Counted from the first letter of the stretch, positions 41,576 through 51,362 are shown. The stretch: DNA of 64,000 nt from Croceitalea marina (GCF_042684265.1 NZ_JBHULB010000007.1:587542-651541); one strand, 5' to 3'. A program made the numbers and translations. The notes: generated by a model from the letters alone, not told the origin.

Positions 41576-43234
41576 ATGAGAGTTCAAAATTTAAAGTTCA
41601 ATGTTCAATGTTTTGCAAGGGTCGCTTGCAAGGCTATTACGTTTTGCTTTTTAATTTCTTCTCTTTCTAATTATGCCCAAGACTCAAGAGTTTCAGCTGA
41701 GATAGATACTACCACAATTAAGATAGGAGAACAGATGCAGTACAAAATAACTGTAGAAACAGACTCTTTAAACCTTGTTTATTTCCCTGAAGACCAAACT
41801 TTTTCTCCTGTAGAAATGGTTGAGGCACTGAAAATAGATACCACAAAAAATAAAGACAGGGTTACTTTGCAACGAATTTATGCCCTTACACAATTTGACA
41901 GCGGAGCCTATACTATTCCACCCCAACGTATTGCCATAAACGAAGAACCATTTTTTACCGATTCTTTTAGAATTAGAGTCGGAGATGTAGCAGTAGATAC
42001 CACAAAGCAGAAGCTATACGATATTAAACCGCTCATTGAGGTGGAGAAAAACAATGCCAAACTCTGGATAATTGCCTTTTTTATTTTATTGGGAGTGTTT
42101 ATACTCGGTGCTCTGGTCTACTGGTTTTTCTTGAGAAAAAAACCATTGACAGAAGAAGAAAAAGTAGCCCTGCTACCGCCTTTTGATCGTGCACTTTTAC
42201 AGTTGAAAGAGTTAGAAAATTCACGGTATTTAATTCAAGATGAATACAAAAAATACTATTCGGAACTTACCGATATCGTACGTTCTTACTTAGAGGAAGA
42301 TGCCCACGTATCGGCCCTAGAAAGTACTACCGACCAACTTATTGAAAAATTAGAACTTTTAAAAGATGCCGGAGAACTGGCCATTGAAGATGAAACTTTA
42401 ACGCAATTCAAAAAAGTTTTACAAACAGCAGATTTGGTAAAGTTCGCGAAATCAAAGCCGCCTACATCGGTAGCCGAACAAGACCGCATTTTAGTTGAAA
42501 ATATTGTTGTTAAAACCAAAGAAGCACTCCCTGAACCCACAGAAGAAGAATTGCTTCAAAATGAAGCGTATCTAGAAGAACTCGAAAAGAAAAAACAACG
42601 CAAGCGCATCTATATTGCTGCGGCCGTTTTTGGTGGTTTAGTATTACTTGGTGGTGGAGCTTCCCTTGCTTATTATGGTTTTAAAACTGTTAAAGACACT
42701 GTTTTCGGTTATCCCACAAAAGATTTATTAGAGGGAGAATGGGTAAATAGTTCTTATGGCTATCCCCCAATAGATATAGAAACTCCAGAAGTTTTAATAA
42801 GACAAGACCAAGAGTTGCCCGATGAAGTTCGCGAGGCCCTAAAAAGCATTCAGATATTCTCTTCTGGCAGTACACTCGGTGTCTTTTCCGTTACCGCCAG
42901 TTCGGCCACTTTCAAAGAACAAAAAGAGGCCAATTTTGAAGGAGCTATCGGGAACGCACTTGCTACTTTTGAAGCTCAGGGAATTAGAAATATCATTCCA
43001 AAACAAGAAGAATTTGTTTCAAAATCTGGTGTACAGGGCATAAAGACCTATGGATCTGGGCAATACCAAGACCCCTTATCAAAAGACAAAAAGAAAATTA
43101 AATACGCCATTGTACTTTTTGGAGGCAAAGGTTTTATGCAACAAGTACTAATGACTTGGGAAGATGGTGATGACTATGCGGAAAAAATTGTTGAACGAAT
43201 ATTGGCTTCGGTCGATGTAAAAACGCAGGCTTAA
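41576..43234 (+). CDS. BatD-like protein with two membrane helices, Bat operon
   Basis: 552 residues. A signal peptide (about 20-35) comes after an unusually long basic leader. Residues about 36-145 form a beta domain like BatD's first (SRVSAEIDTTTIKIGEQMQYKI). A transmembrane helix at about 160-183 is followed by a helical cytoplasmic region (190-340, PFDRALLQLKEL...YYSELTDIVRSYL), another helix around 346-368, and an extracytoplasmic C-terminal domain. It occupies the fixed place between DUF58 and BatA in flavobacterial Bat operons. Function unknown. Stop and BatA start overlap (TAATG). Confidence 0.78.
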   Translation: MRVQNLKFNVQCFARVACKAITFCFLISSLSNYAQDSRVSAEIDTTTIKIGEQMQYKITVETDSLNLVYFPEDQTFSPVEMVEALKIDTTKNKDRVTLQRIYALTQFDSGAYTIPPQRIAINEEPFFTDSFRIRVGDVAVDTTKQKLYDIKPLIEVEKNNAKLWIIAFFILLGVFILGALVYWFFLRKKPLTEEEKVALLPPFDRALLQLKELENSRYLIQDEYKKYYSELTDIVRSYLEEDAHVSALESTTDQLIEKLELLKDAGELAIEDETLTQFKKVLQTADLVKFAKSKPPTSVAEQDRILVENIVVKTKEALPEPTEEELLQNEAYLEELEKKKQRKRIYIAAAVFGGLVLLGGGASLAYYGFKTVKDTVFGYPTKDLLEGEWVNSSYGYPPIDIETPEVLIRQDQELPDEVREALKSIQIFSSGSTLGVFSVTASSATFKEQKEANFEGAIGNALATFEAQGIRNIIPKQEEFVSKSGVQGIKTYGSGQYQDPLSKDKKKIKYAIVLFGGKGFMQQVLMTWEDGDDYAEKIVERILASVDVKTQA

Positions 43235-44232
43235 TGTTAGAGAATATAGAGTTTGCAAATCCCGGATTGTTTTGGTTGCTGTTACTGTTGCCTTTAGCAA
43301 TATTGTGGTACATACTTACACGCAAAAGTCAGGTAGCTTCTTTAAAAATATCAAGTGCCAAAGGGTTTAGAACTTCAAATTTTCTTTCCAAGCTCAAACC
43401 CTTGCTTTTCGTGCTGCGACTTTTAGCACTTGCCGCGGTGATTAGCGCCTTGGCCAGGCCTCAAACCAAAGAAGTTTCTACTAGAACGAAAACCACAAAG
43501 GGTATTGACATTGTAATGGCTATAGATGTTTCTTCAAGTATGCTGGCCAGAGATTTAAAGCCTAATAGGTTAGATGCCCTTAAAGATGTTGCGGAAGACT
43601 TTATCAGAAAACGCCCAAACGATAGAATAGGTCTTGTGGCCTATGCGGGTGAAAGCTATACCAAAACACCCATCACAAGTGATAAGTCCATTGTTTTAGC
43701 CGCGTTAAGAGATATCGATTATGGTCAGCTTGAAGACGGTACTGCAATTGGTATGGGTCTAGCTACTTCGGTCAATAGACTGAAAGAAAGTAAGGCTATT
43801 AGTAAAGTGATTATTCTTTTGACCGATGGTGTAAACAATGCTGGTTTTATAGAACCCCAAACTGCTGCAGACCTAGCTGTCGAATACGATATTAAGACGT
43901 ATACGATAGGGTTAGGAACGAACGGAAACGCACTTACACCTATCGCTTATAAACGTGATGGTACCTTCCAGTTCGGAATGCGACAAGTAGAAATCGATGA
44001 AGGTTTATTACAAGATATTGCGGACCTCACGGGCGGAAAGTACTTTAGGGCAACCGACAATGACAAGCTTGAAGAAATTTATGATGAAATAAATAAGTTA
44101 GAAAAGACCGAAATTGAAGAATTCAAGTATACTAAATACGAAGAAAAGTTCAGGCCATGGGTGTTTCTGGCCGGAATTTTGTTACTATTAGAATGGATCT
44201 TAAGAGCAACAATATTTAAAAGTTTTATATAA
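43234..44232 (+). CDS. batA: BatA, VWA-domain membrane protein
   Basis: 332 residues. An N-terminal BatA-type membrane region (two helices by residue 70), then a VWA domain with the metal site AIDVSSSM (about 92-99) and a C-terminal helix (FLAGILLLLEWIL). Bat proteins were first named for aerotolerance in Bacteroides fragilis. They are thought to act at the inner membrane under oxidative or envelope stress, assisted by MoxR. It overlaps the upstream gene by one base and is 2 bp from batB. Confidence 0.92.
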   Translation: MLENIEFANPGLFWLLLLLPLAILWYILTRKSQVASLKISSAKGFRTSNFLSKLKPLLFVLRLLALAAVISALARPQTKEVSTRTKTTKGIDIVMAIDVSSSMLARDLKPNRLDALKDVAEDFIRKRPNDRIGLVAYAGESYTKTPITSDKSIVLAALRDIDYGQLEDGTAIGMGLATSVNRLKESKAISKVIILLTDGVNNAGFIEPQTAADLAVEYDIKTYTIGLGTNGNALTPIAYKRDGTFQFGMRQVEIDEGLLQDIADLTGGKYFRATDNDKLEEIYDEINKLEKTEIEEFKYTKYEEKFRPWVFLAGILLLLEWILRATIFKSFI

Positions 44233-44234
44233 AA

Positions 44235-45281
44235 ATGGTGCAATTCGACGAAAAATTATACTTCTACCTATTGGGCATAGTTCCGGTATTGGTATTGCTT
44301 TTTCTTATGTTGCAAGTTTGGAAAAAAAGCAAACAAAGAGAGTTCGCAGATGCTCAATTACTAAAGCGCTTAGCACCTGAAAAATCTACTTTTAAATCCA
44401 CTTTAAAGCTTATTTTTCTTTTACTGGGGCTAACCTTCTTGACCCTTGGTTTGGTAAATCCGAAAATCGGCACAAAATTAGAGACCGTAAAACGCGAGGG
44501 GGTAGATATCGTTTTCGCCGTAGATGTTTCTAAAAGTATGTTGGCCGAAGATATCGCACCAAATCGTATTGAAAAATCAAAGCGATTGGTTTCAGAAATC
44601 ATCAACCAATTAGCCAGTGACCGCATTGGTATTATTGCTTATGCCGGTCAAGCCTACCCGCAATTACCTATTACAACAGATTATGGGGCCGCAAAAATGT
44701 TTTTACAGAGCATGAATACCGATATGCTCTCTTCACAGGGCACCGCAATAAATTCTGCCATAGAACTGGCGACTACTTTTTATGACGATGCAGAACAGAC
44801 CAATCGGGTGCTATTTATCATTTCTGATGGTGAAGACCACTCTGAGGGCACAACAATAGATGCCGTTGAAAAGGCAACGGAAAATGGTATTCGAATTTTC
44901 ACTATTGGTGTTGGTAAGCCCAAAGGTGCTCCTATTCCTATTAAAAGAAGAGGTGTTGTTGAAAGTCTAAAGAAAAATTCACAAGGCGAAGTGGTTATTA
45001 CAAAATTGAATGAAACTGTACTTGATGCCATAGCCCAAGAAGGTAACGGACAATATATCAACGGATCGAATACCGAAGAAGCTGTAGAATTTATCAAGGA
45101 ACAGCTGAACCAAATGGATAAAAAAGAATTCGAGGCCAAGCAATTTGCAGAATACAAAGACCAATTTCAATGGTTTCTTGCTATCGGACTTTTATTTTTA
45201 TTTTTAGATATTTTTCTTTTGGATAGAAAAACAAAGTGGCTGAAAAAATTGAATCTTTTTAATGAACATGACGATGAGTAG
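44235..45281 (+). CDS. batB: BatB, VWA-domain membrane protein
   Basis: 348 residues. Two N-terminal helices (about 9-28 and 56-72), VWA domain with AVDVSKSM (about 95-102) and TDG-like ISDGEDH, and a C-terminal helix FLAIGLLFLFLDIFLL. It parallels BatA, probably as a paired VWA complex in the membrane. The stop overlaps the start region of batC. Confidence 0.92.
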   Translation: MVQFDEKLYFYLLGIVPVLVLLFLMLQVWKKSKQREFADAQLLKRLAPEKSTFKSTLKLIFLLLGLTFLTLGLVNPKIGTKLETVKREGVDIVFAVDVSKSMLAEDIAPNRIEKSKRLVSEIINQLASDRIGIIAYAGQAYPQLPITTDYGAAKMFLQSMNTDMLSSQGTAINSAIELATTFYDDAEQTNRVLFIISDGEDHSEGTTIDAVEKATENGIRIFTIGVGKPKGAPIPIKRRGVVESLKKNSQGEVVITKLNETVLDAIAQEGNGQYINGSNTEEAVEFIKEQLNQMDKKEFEAKQFAEYKDQFQWFLAIGLLFLFLDIFLLDRKTKWLKKLNLFNEHDDE

Positions 45282-46152
45282 GATAAAACTAGTTTTGACA
45301 ATTACACTTTTGTCTTTCTGTGCAGTTCAAGCCCAAGAAGAAGACAAAAAAGCACAGCGCGAAGCAGAAAAGGCTCTACGCGAATCAAAAAATATCACTT
45401 ACGAGGCAAACGAAAATCTAACCCAAAACGATTTTATAAATGCAGAAGCAGACTACAGAAGAGCGATATCTAAAAGTCCTGAAAATATTGCTGCACCTTA
45501 TAATTTAGGGCGTGCATACTACAATAGGGAAAGTTATTCAGAAGCTTTCGGAAAGTTTAAACAAGCAGGCGAAAAGGCCTCTTCTAAAAGCGAAAAACAC
45601 AAGGCCTATCACAATATGGGCAATGTGTTTATGAACAACAAAGAATACGAAAAAGCGGTTGAAGCTTACAAAGAAGCTCTACGTGCAAACCCTACTGATG
45701 AAGAAACCCGATATAACCTTGCACTAGCAAAAGAAATGCTTAAAAAACAGCAAGACGAACAGAAAAACGACCAAAACAAGGACGATAAAAACGATAAAGA
45801 CAAAAAAGAAGAAGAAAATAAAGACGAAAACAAAGAGGGAGATAATAAAGAAGATCAGGAAGGCGACCAGAAAGACGATAAAAATAAAGATGAAGGTGAT
45901 GATGGAGATAAAGGCGAGAAAAAGCCTGAAGAAAATAAAGAAGGTGACGGCGATGAAAAAAAAGAACAAAAGCAGAAGCCTAATCAAGGTGATAAGCCAG
46001 AACAGAAAAAGAAACCCCGACCAAATCAGCTCTCTAAACAACAGGTTCAAAACCTGTTAGAAGCTATGCAAAACGAAGAAAAAAAGGTACAGGAAAAAAT
46101 CGATGCCAAAAAAGTAAGGGGCGCTAAAATTAAAAACGAAAAAGATTGGTAA
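45274..46152 (+). CDS. batC: BatC, TPR protein with charged low-complexity tail
   Basis: 292 residues from the third of three clustered ATGs (45262, 45268, 45274); the last directly begins the signal peptide MSRIKLVLTITLLSFCAVQA. Three or so TPR units cover about 40-155 (AAPYNLGRAYYNRESYSEAF, HNMGNVFMNNKEYEKAVEAYKEALRANP). From about 160 to 250 the sequence is almost only Lys, Glu, Asp, Asn, Gln and Gly, then a short helix. Predicted periplasmic, with partner binding by TPR. Coupled to batB and batD by overlaps. Confidence 0.88.
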   Translation: MSRIKLVLTITLLSFCAVQAQEEDKKAQREAEKALRESKNITYEANENLTQNDFINAEADYRRAISKSPENIAAPYNLGRAYYNRESYSEAFGKFKQAGEKASSKSEKHKAYHNMGNVFMNNKEYEKAVEAYKEALRANPTDEETRYNLALAKEMLKKQQDEQKNDQNKDDKNDKDKKEEENKDENKEGDNKEDQEGDQKDDKNKDEGDDGDKGEKKPEENKEGDGDEKKEQKQKPNQGDKPEQKKKPRPNQLSKQQVQNLLEAMQNEEKKVQEKIDAKKVRGAKIKNEKDW

Positions 46153-47930
46153 TGCGAAGGCTATTCTTCACATATCTATTTTTACTACTACCAGTTTTTC
46201 TAATTGGTAACCTTTTGCATGCTCAAGAAGAGATAACTTTTGAAATGAAACTCAGTAAAGATAAGCTCGGTGTCAACGAGCGTTTACGTGTAGAGTTTAT
46301 CATGAATAAAGATGGCGATAATTTTAACCCTCCAAACTTTAAAGGTTTTAAAGTGGTCATGGGGCCATCGCAATCAATAAGTTCTTCTTGGGTAAACGGC
46401 AAAAGAAGTTTTTCAAAATCATATGGTTATATTCTTACCCCAACGGCAACTGGTAATTTTGAAATAGGTCAAGCTACGATAGAAATAGATGGTAAAACCT
46501 TTAAAACGGTTCCGAAAAAAATTCAGATAACAGCAGCCGTAGCAAATCCTAATGCTCCTAAAACTGCCAACGATATTGCAGATGAAAATTTACATTTGGT
46601 GGCGGAGGTATCCAAAACCAGTCCATATTTAAATGAGGCGGTCACGGTAGTTTATAAACTCTATATCAGCCCATCTGTAAGTGTAACCAATTTTAGGCCT
46701 ATTGATAGCCCTAAGTATAATAATTTCTGGAGTCAAGACATTCCGGTAAAACGTTATGACACTCAAAATGCTACTTATGATGGTAAACCTTTTAGAAGCG
46801 TAATTTTAAAACGGGTGGTACTTTACCCTCAAAAAGCCGGTAAATTAACTATAGAACCGTTAGCCCTTGAGATTTATGTTGATGTACCGACCAACAGAAG
46901 AGACTTTTTTGGCGGAAAAATCTTCAAACAAGCTAAAAAAACAGTCTCTGCCGGTAGAAGAACATTAAATGTAAAGAACTTACCTGAGGCAGGAAAACCA
47001 GAAGGTTTCGGTGGCGCAGTTGGCGATTTTGACTTCTCTGTGACAACAAGCAAAAGCTCCTTGAACGCTTCAGAATCTTTACAGGCGCGCGTCGAAGTTA
47101 CCGGAAAAGGAAATTTAAAGCTCTTTCAACTTCCTAAACCTGAACTGCCCAGCGCACTTGAGGTTTATGAACCCGAATTTGATGAGAGCGTAAGAACGAC
47201 TACTACCGGAATGGAGGGTAAGGTTGCCAACAATTATACCGTAGTGCCCTCTTATCGCGGCAAGTATCCAATACCAAGTATTTCGTTTAGTTATTTTAAT
47301 CCCAAAACAGGAAAATACAACACCCTCAATTCTGATGAGATAACTATAAACGTTATGGAAGGTCCTGAGGATGCAAATGCCGGTATTGCTGCCAACTCCT
47401 CTAATAAAAAACTAATTGTACCAACAGGGAAACAATTTCATTTTATTAAGGTAAACCCCAATTTAAGCACAATTAGAGCAAACTATTTTCTTGGCTCCAA
47501 TACTTTTTACCTTTTGCTTTTTGGACCTCTTCTTCTAATTCCTTTAGTAATTTTATTGTACAGAAAACGTAAAGAAAAAGAACAAGACGTAGTTGGCAAT
47601 AAGGTTAAAAAAGCGAATAGGCTTGCTAGAAAGTATTTGTCAACGGCCAAAAAAGAATTGGGCAACGAAGCCAATTTTTATATTGCATTAGAAAAAGCTT
47701 TGCACAACTATTTAAAGGCCAAACTTAAAATTGAAACTTCAGAGTTTAGTAAGGAGAAAATCACTTCTTTGCTAACAAGTAAAAAAGTAGATTTGGATAC
47801 TACAAATAATTTTATCGATTTACTTAAAAACTGTGAATTGGCACGTTACAGTCCATTTACAAATGTGCAAATGCAACAAGATTATGATAGGGCAAGTGAA
47901 GTAATTTCTCAAATGGATAAACAATTATGA
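46152..47930 (+). CDS. batD: BatD, membrane protein with extracytoplasmic beta domains
   Basis: 592 residues. A signal peptide (LFLLLPVFLIGNLLHAQ) is followed by the BatD region in several beta domains (about 25-435, ITFEMKLSKDKLGVNERLRVEF, GPSQSISSSWVNGKRSFSKSYGYILTPTATG), a transmembrane helix at about 450-472, and a helical cytoplasmic tail. The ATG at 46152 overlaps the batC stop by one base. Function in the Bat complex unresolved. Confidence 0.9.
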   Translation: MRRLFFTYLFLLLPVFLIGNLLHAQEEITFEMKLSKDKLGVNERLRVEFIMNKDGDNFNPPNFKGFKVVMGPSQSISSSWVNGKRSFSKSYGYILTPTATGNFEIGQATIEIDGKTFKTVPKKIQITAAVANPNAPKTANDIADENLHLVAEVSKTSPYLNEAVTVVYKLYISPSVSVTNFRPIDSPKYNNFWSQDIPVKRYDTQNATYDGKPFRSVILKRVVLYPQKAGKLTIEPLALEIYVDVPTNRRDFFGGKIFKQAKKTVSAGRRTLNVKNLPEAGKPEGFGGAVGDFDFSVTTSKSSLNASESLQARVEVTGKGNLKLFQLPKPELPSALEVYEPEFDESVRTTTTGMEGKVANNYTVVPSYRGKYPIPSISFSYFNPKTGKYNTLNSDEITINVMEGPEDANAGIAANSSNKKLIVPTGKQFHFIKVNPNLSTIRANYFLGSNTFYLLLFGPLLLIPLVILLYRKRKEKEQDVVGNKVKKANRLARKYLSTAKKELGNEANFYIALEKALHNYLKAKLKIETSEFSKEKITSLLTSKKVDLDTTNNFIDLLKNCELARYSPFTNVQMQQDYDRASEVISQMDKQL

Positions 47931-48688
47931 TGAAGAAAAGCATTGTCATTTTAGTTTTATTGTTTGCCTGCACTCTATCGGCACAGAATGAGGTTTTGTT
48001 CAGTCGTGCAACAGACTCATACAATACTGGCGATTATGGAAAAGCCATTGAATATTATCAAAAAATTATAGCTAATGGTAAGCATTCGGCCGAACTCTAT
48101 TTTAATATGGCCAATGCATATTATAAAAGAGATGAAATCGGCCCAAGTATTTATTACTACGAAAAGGCCCTATTACTTAAACCCAATGACCCTGAAATAC
48201 TCAACAACCTTGGCTACGCTCAAAATATGAGGTTAGACGCTATTGATAAAATGCCCGAGAGTGCCATGGAGCGTTTTTATAATGCTATAATCGGTAAGTT
48301 TTCTTTTGACCAATGGGCTTATTTTGGGGTAAGTATGACTATCCTATTTGTACTGGCCTATTTGGCATATTATCTCTTTAATAGTGCCCTTAAAAAACGA
48401 ATCTCTTTTATCGTAAGCATGGCATCGATATTACTATGTGTTGTTTCTATAAGCTTTGCTTACATGCAGTATGACGCTTTTAACTCGAACAATCCGGCAA
48501 TTATTTTTGAACGCGAGGTGGCCATTACCTCAGAGCCCAATCAACGAAGTGAACGCATATTCACCCTGCATGAAGGCACTAAAGTAAATGTGCTAGAAGA
48601 GCTCAACGACTGGATGAAAATTAAGATTGCAGACGGACAGACCGGATGGGTTCCTTCAGAAAATTTAAAACTGCTAAAGATTTTTTAG
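47927..48688 (+). CDS. batE: BatE, TPR protein with SH3-like C-terminus
   Basis: 253 residues. Signal peptide, TPR repeats (about 22-100, SAELYFNMANAYYKRDEIGPSIYYYEKALLLKPNDPEILNNLG), two transmembrane helices (about 127-145 and 155-172) and a bacterial SH3 domain (about 190-250, SEPNQRSERIFTLHEGTKVNVLEEL...GWVPSENL). Such SH3 domains often contact peptidoglycan or partner proteins. Last gene of the Bat operon; overlaps batD by ATGA. Confidence 0.9.
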   Translation: MMKKSIVILVLLFACTLSAQNEVLFSRATDSYNTGDYGKAIEYYQKIIANGKHSAELYFNMANAYYKRDEIGPSIYYYEKALLLKPNDPEILNNLGYAQNMRLDAIDKMPESAMERFYNAIIGKFSFDQWAYFGVSMTILFVLAYLAYYLFNSALKKRISFIVSMASILLCVVSISFAYMQYDAFNSNNPAIIFEREVAITSEPNQRSERIFTLHEGTKVNVLEELNDWMKIKIADGQTGWVPSENLKLLKIF

Positions 48689-48748
48689 CGCAGTATTAAC
48701 AAAATTTCAATAGCTTTACTATTATCTTTAATTTTCTGAAGTTATTTG

Positions 48749-49054
48749 ATGCTTAAATCGTTCACATTTTCATTGCTTTCGATAATGTTGGTTATTTCTA
48801 TTCTTGCTCCCTCCATTGAGGTTTTATGCAAATCTAGTTATGACAACATTCTGGTAATGGATTTAAATGAAGAAGAAAATAACAAACAAGAAACCGAGCA
48901 AAAGTTTGATCAAAAAGAACTTTTCTTCACAGATTCTATTGAGAGTAGAAGTATCAATTTCTCACAAGAAATTGCCATTATTCAAACAACATTGGTTTCT
49001 TATTCCGATTTCTCGGTTGAGATAGTCCTCCCTCCTCCACAAGATTTGATTTAA
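48749..49054 (+). CDS. small exported protein of unknown function
   Basis: 101 residues from the ATG at 48749. A hydrophobic signal segment (SLLSIMLVISILAPSIEVLC) is followed by an acidic Glu/Gln/Asn-rich region and a C-terminus IVLPPPQDLI. The PPP ending resembles a loose class of small flavobacterial exported proteins found beside membrane transporters. It lies 60 bp after batE and 76 bp before a SulP gene. Function unknown. Confidence 0.55.
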   Translation: MLKSFTFSLLSIMLVISILAPSIEVLCKSSYDNILVMDLNEEENNKQETEQKFDQKELFFTDSIESRSINFSQEIAIIQTTLVSYSDFSVEIVLPPPQDLI

Positions 49055-49130
49055 ATCATCCCTTTTTTAAATCTATTTTTAAATTGTCTTCGAAAACCAA
49101 AACAACTTAGAAGGCTAAAAACCATTTTTT

Positions 49131-50711
49131 ATGTTTAAGTATATTAAAAACGACTTGCCTGCAAGTATTGTAGTCTTTTTTGTGGCTTTACCGCTCTGTC
49201 TGGGTATTGCCTTGGCCAGTGGTGCCCCACTATTTTCTGGTTTAATTGCCGGTATTGTAGGCGGTATTATGGTCGGTGCTTTAAGTGGTTCACAAATTGG
49301 GGTCAGTGGCCCTGCTGCTGGACTTGCCGCTATTGTATTGGCCGCAATAGCTACCTTAGGTTATGAAAATTTTTTAGTGGCAGTAGTTTTGGGTGGTGCC
49401 ATCCAATTACTATTTGGAATACTGCGCTTGGGTATTATTGGTTACTATTTTCCTTCATCAGTGATTAAAGGTATGTTGACAGGTATTGGTATCATTATAA
49501 TACTGAAACAAATCCCACATTTTTTTGGTTACGATCCTGATCCAGAAGGTGATTTTGCCTTTTTTCAAGTGGATGGAAAAAATACATTCTCTGAAATTTT
49601 AGAAACTGTAAACAATATAAGTCCTGGGGCAACTTTAATAGCTTTAATCGGGCTGGGCATTTTATTATTATGGAGCAATGTACTATCAAAAAAAGGTAAA
49701 TTTTTCCAGCTTGTTCAAGGGCCACTTGTAGCTGTAGTAATTGGAATATTGTTTTATGTTTTCACTAAAAACAATGAAACACTTGCGATATCTGCAGATC
49801 ATTTAGTAAATGTCCCAGTTCCAGAAGATGCAAGTTCCTTTTTAGCCCAATTTAGTTTTCCAAATTTTGCAGCAATCACAAACCCAGCTGTCTGGTTAAC
49901 GGCATTCACAATTGCTTTAGTGGCCAGTTTAGAGACATTACTTTGTGTGGAGGCAACGGATAAATTAGATCCGGAAAAACGGGTAACACCAACAAATCGA
50001 GAACTTTTAGCACAAGGTACCGGAAACATTGTTTCTGGTCTTATAGGAGGCATTCCTATAACACAGGTAATTGTGCGCAGTTCAGCAAACATTCAATCTG
50101 GAGGTAAAACAAAAGCTTCCGCAATTATTCATGGATTCTTTTTATTGATTTCAGTAATGCTCATTCCAAGATTACTGAATATGATTCCTCTTTCTGTTTT
50201 GGCCGCAATACTGTTTATAGTAGGTTATAAACTTGCAAAACCAAAACTTTTTAAAACAATGTACCAGCTTGGTTGGAAACAATTTTTACCATTTATTACA
50301 ACCGTATTGGTCATTGTATTCAAAGATTTACTTTGGGGAATCGGTATTGGCCTTGCAGTTGGTATAGCCGTGATTTTGATAAAAAGCTATCAAAATTCCC
50401 ATTTCCTTCATATTGAAGGGGAGGATGTTGATGATGGCAAAATTAAGATGACCTTGGCCGAAGAAGTAACCTTTTTTAACAAAGGTGCAATTTTAAAAGA
50501 ATTGGATAAACTTCCAGAAAATTCATATCTCGAACTTGATGTTACAAAAACAAGATACCTTGATAATGATATCATTGAAATTTTGGAAGATTTTTCGACC
50601 AAAGCCAAAAACAAGAATATCAACATAAAGTTGATTTCTGAACGAGGTATTGTGGAAAATCCACCTAGTTATATTGAATTTTTTAAACTAAGACCAAAAA
50701 CATCTGTATAA
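49131..50711 (+). CDS. SulP-family anion transporter, probable bicarbonate importer
   Basis: 526 residues with 12-14 membrane segments and a short C-terminal STAS-like domain (about 440-520). Family motifs are SIVVFFVALPLCLGIALASGAPLFSGLIAG (TM1-2) and GNIVSGLIGGIPITQVIVRSSANIQSGGKTKAS (about 303-335). The NIQSGGKTK form and the immediately following beta-carbonic anhydrase gene (3 bp away) point to bicarbonate as substrate, as in known SulP-CA pairs; sodium coupling is inferred. No sulfate-assimilation gene adjoins. Confidence 0.87.
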   Translation: MFKYIKNDLPASIVVFFVALPLCLGIALASGAPLFSGLIAGIVGGIMVGALSGSQIGVSGPAAGLAAIVLAAIATLGYENFLVAVVLGGAIQLLFGILRLGIIGYYFPSSVIKGMLTGIGIIIILKQIPHFFGYDPDPEGDFAFFQVDGKNTFSEILETVNNISPGATLIALIGLGILLLWSNVLSKKGKFFQLVQGPLVAVVIGILFYVFTKNNETLAISADHLVNVPVPEDASSFLAQFSFPNFAAITNPAVWLTAFTIALVASLETLLCVEATDKLDPEKRVTPTNRELLAQGTGNIVSGLIGGIPITQVIVRSSANIQSGGKTKASAIIHGFFLLISVMLIPRLLNMIPLSVLAAILFIVGYKLAKPKLFKTMYQLGWKQFLPFITTVLVIVFKDLLWGIGIGLAVGIAVILIKSYQNSHFLHIEGEDVDDGKIKMTLAEEVTFFNKGAILKELDKLPENSYLELDVTKTRYLDNDIIEILEDFSTKAKNKNINIKLISERGIVENPPSYIEFFKLRPKTSV

Positions 50712-50714
50712 ATC

Positions 50715-51341
50715 ATGATAACACAAACAAAAGAAACACAAGATGCATTAAGCCCAAATAATGCTATCGCATTATTAAAAGAAGGTAATAGTCGTTTTAT
50801 CGAAAACAAAAAAGCAGATAGAGATTTGCTAGCACAGGTTAAACAGACTACTTCTGGTCAATATCCATTTGCTACCATTTTAAGTTGCATTGATTCGCGT
50901 GTGTCGGCCGAATTGGTTTTTGACCAAGGTGTAGGAGACATTTTCAGTGCCCGGGTTGCTGGGAATATCGTTAATGAAGATATTTTAGGCAGTATGGAGT
51001 TTGCCTGCAAATTAGCGGGCACAAAGGTTATTGTTGTACTAGGCCATACAAGCTGTGGCGCAGTAAAAGGGGCTTGTGATGATGCGAAATTAGGTAATCT
51101 TACCATTTTACTTCATAAAATTAAAGCTGCGGTCCGCGCGGTAAGCAACCCAATTGACGAGGAGTCAAGAAACTCAAAAAATATTAAATTTGTAAATGCG
51201 GTCGCCGAGAAAAATGTTCAGCTCACTATTGAAGATATACGAAGCTTAAGCCCTGTTTTAAAAGATATGGAAGACAACGGTGAAATTGCCATTGTTGGTG
51301 CTATGTACGATATCGCCGATGGCAAAGTGCATTTTATGTAA
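50715..51341 (+). CDS. beta-class carbonic anhydrase
   Basis: 208 residues. Zinc and active-site residues are in place: Cys58, Asp60 and Arg62 (LSCIDSRV), and His111 and Cys114 (GHTSCGAVKGACDD). It interconverts CO2 and bicarbonate in the cytoplasm. Three bases after a SulP gene and about 100 bp before a second one, it likely links bicarbonate uptake with carboxylation reactions and pH control. Confidence 0.94.
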   Translation: MITQTKETQDALSPNNAIALLKEGNSRFIENKKADRDLLAQVKQTTSGQYPFATILSCIDSRVSAELVFDQGVGDIFSARVAGNIVNEDILGSMEFACKLAGTKVIVVLGHTSCGAVKGACDDAKLGNLTILLHKIKAAVRAVSNPIDEESRNSKNIKFVNAVAEKNVQLTIEDIRSLSPVLKDMEDNGEIAIVGAMYDIADGKVHFM

Positions 51342-51362
51342 AAGATTCATAACTTAAAATTT

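Noticed and set aside
45724..46050. 108-residue minus-strand frame of almost pure Phe/Leu/Ile/Val
   Set aside because: It is the reverse of the charged BatC tail; the hydrophobic look is a mirror effect of Lys/Glu codons.
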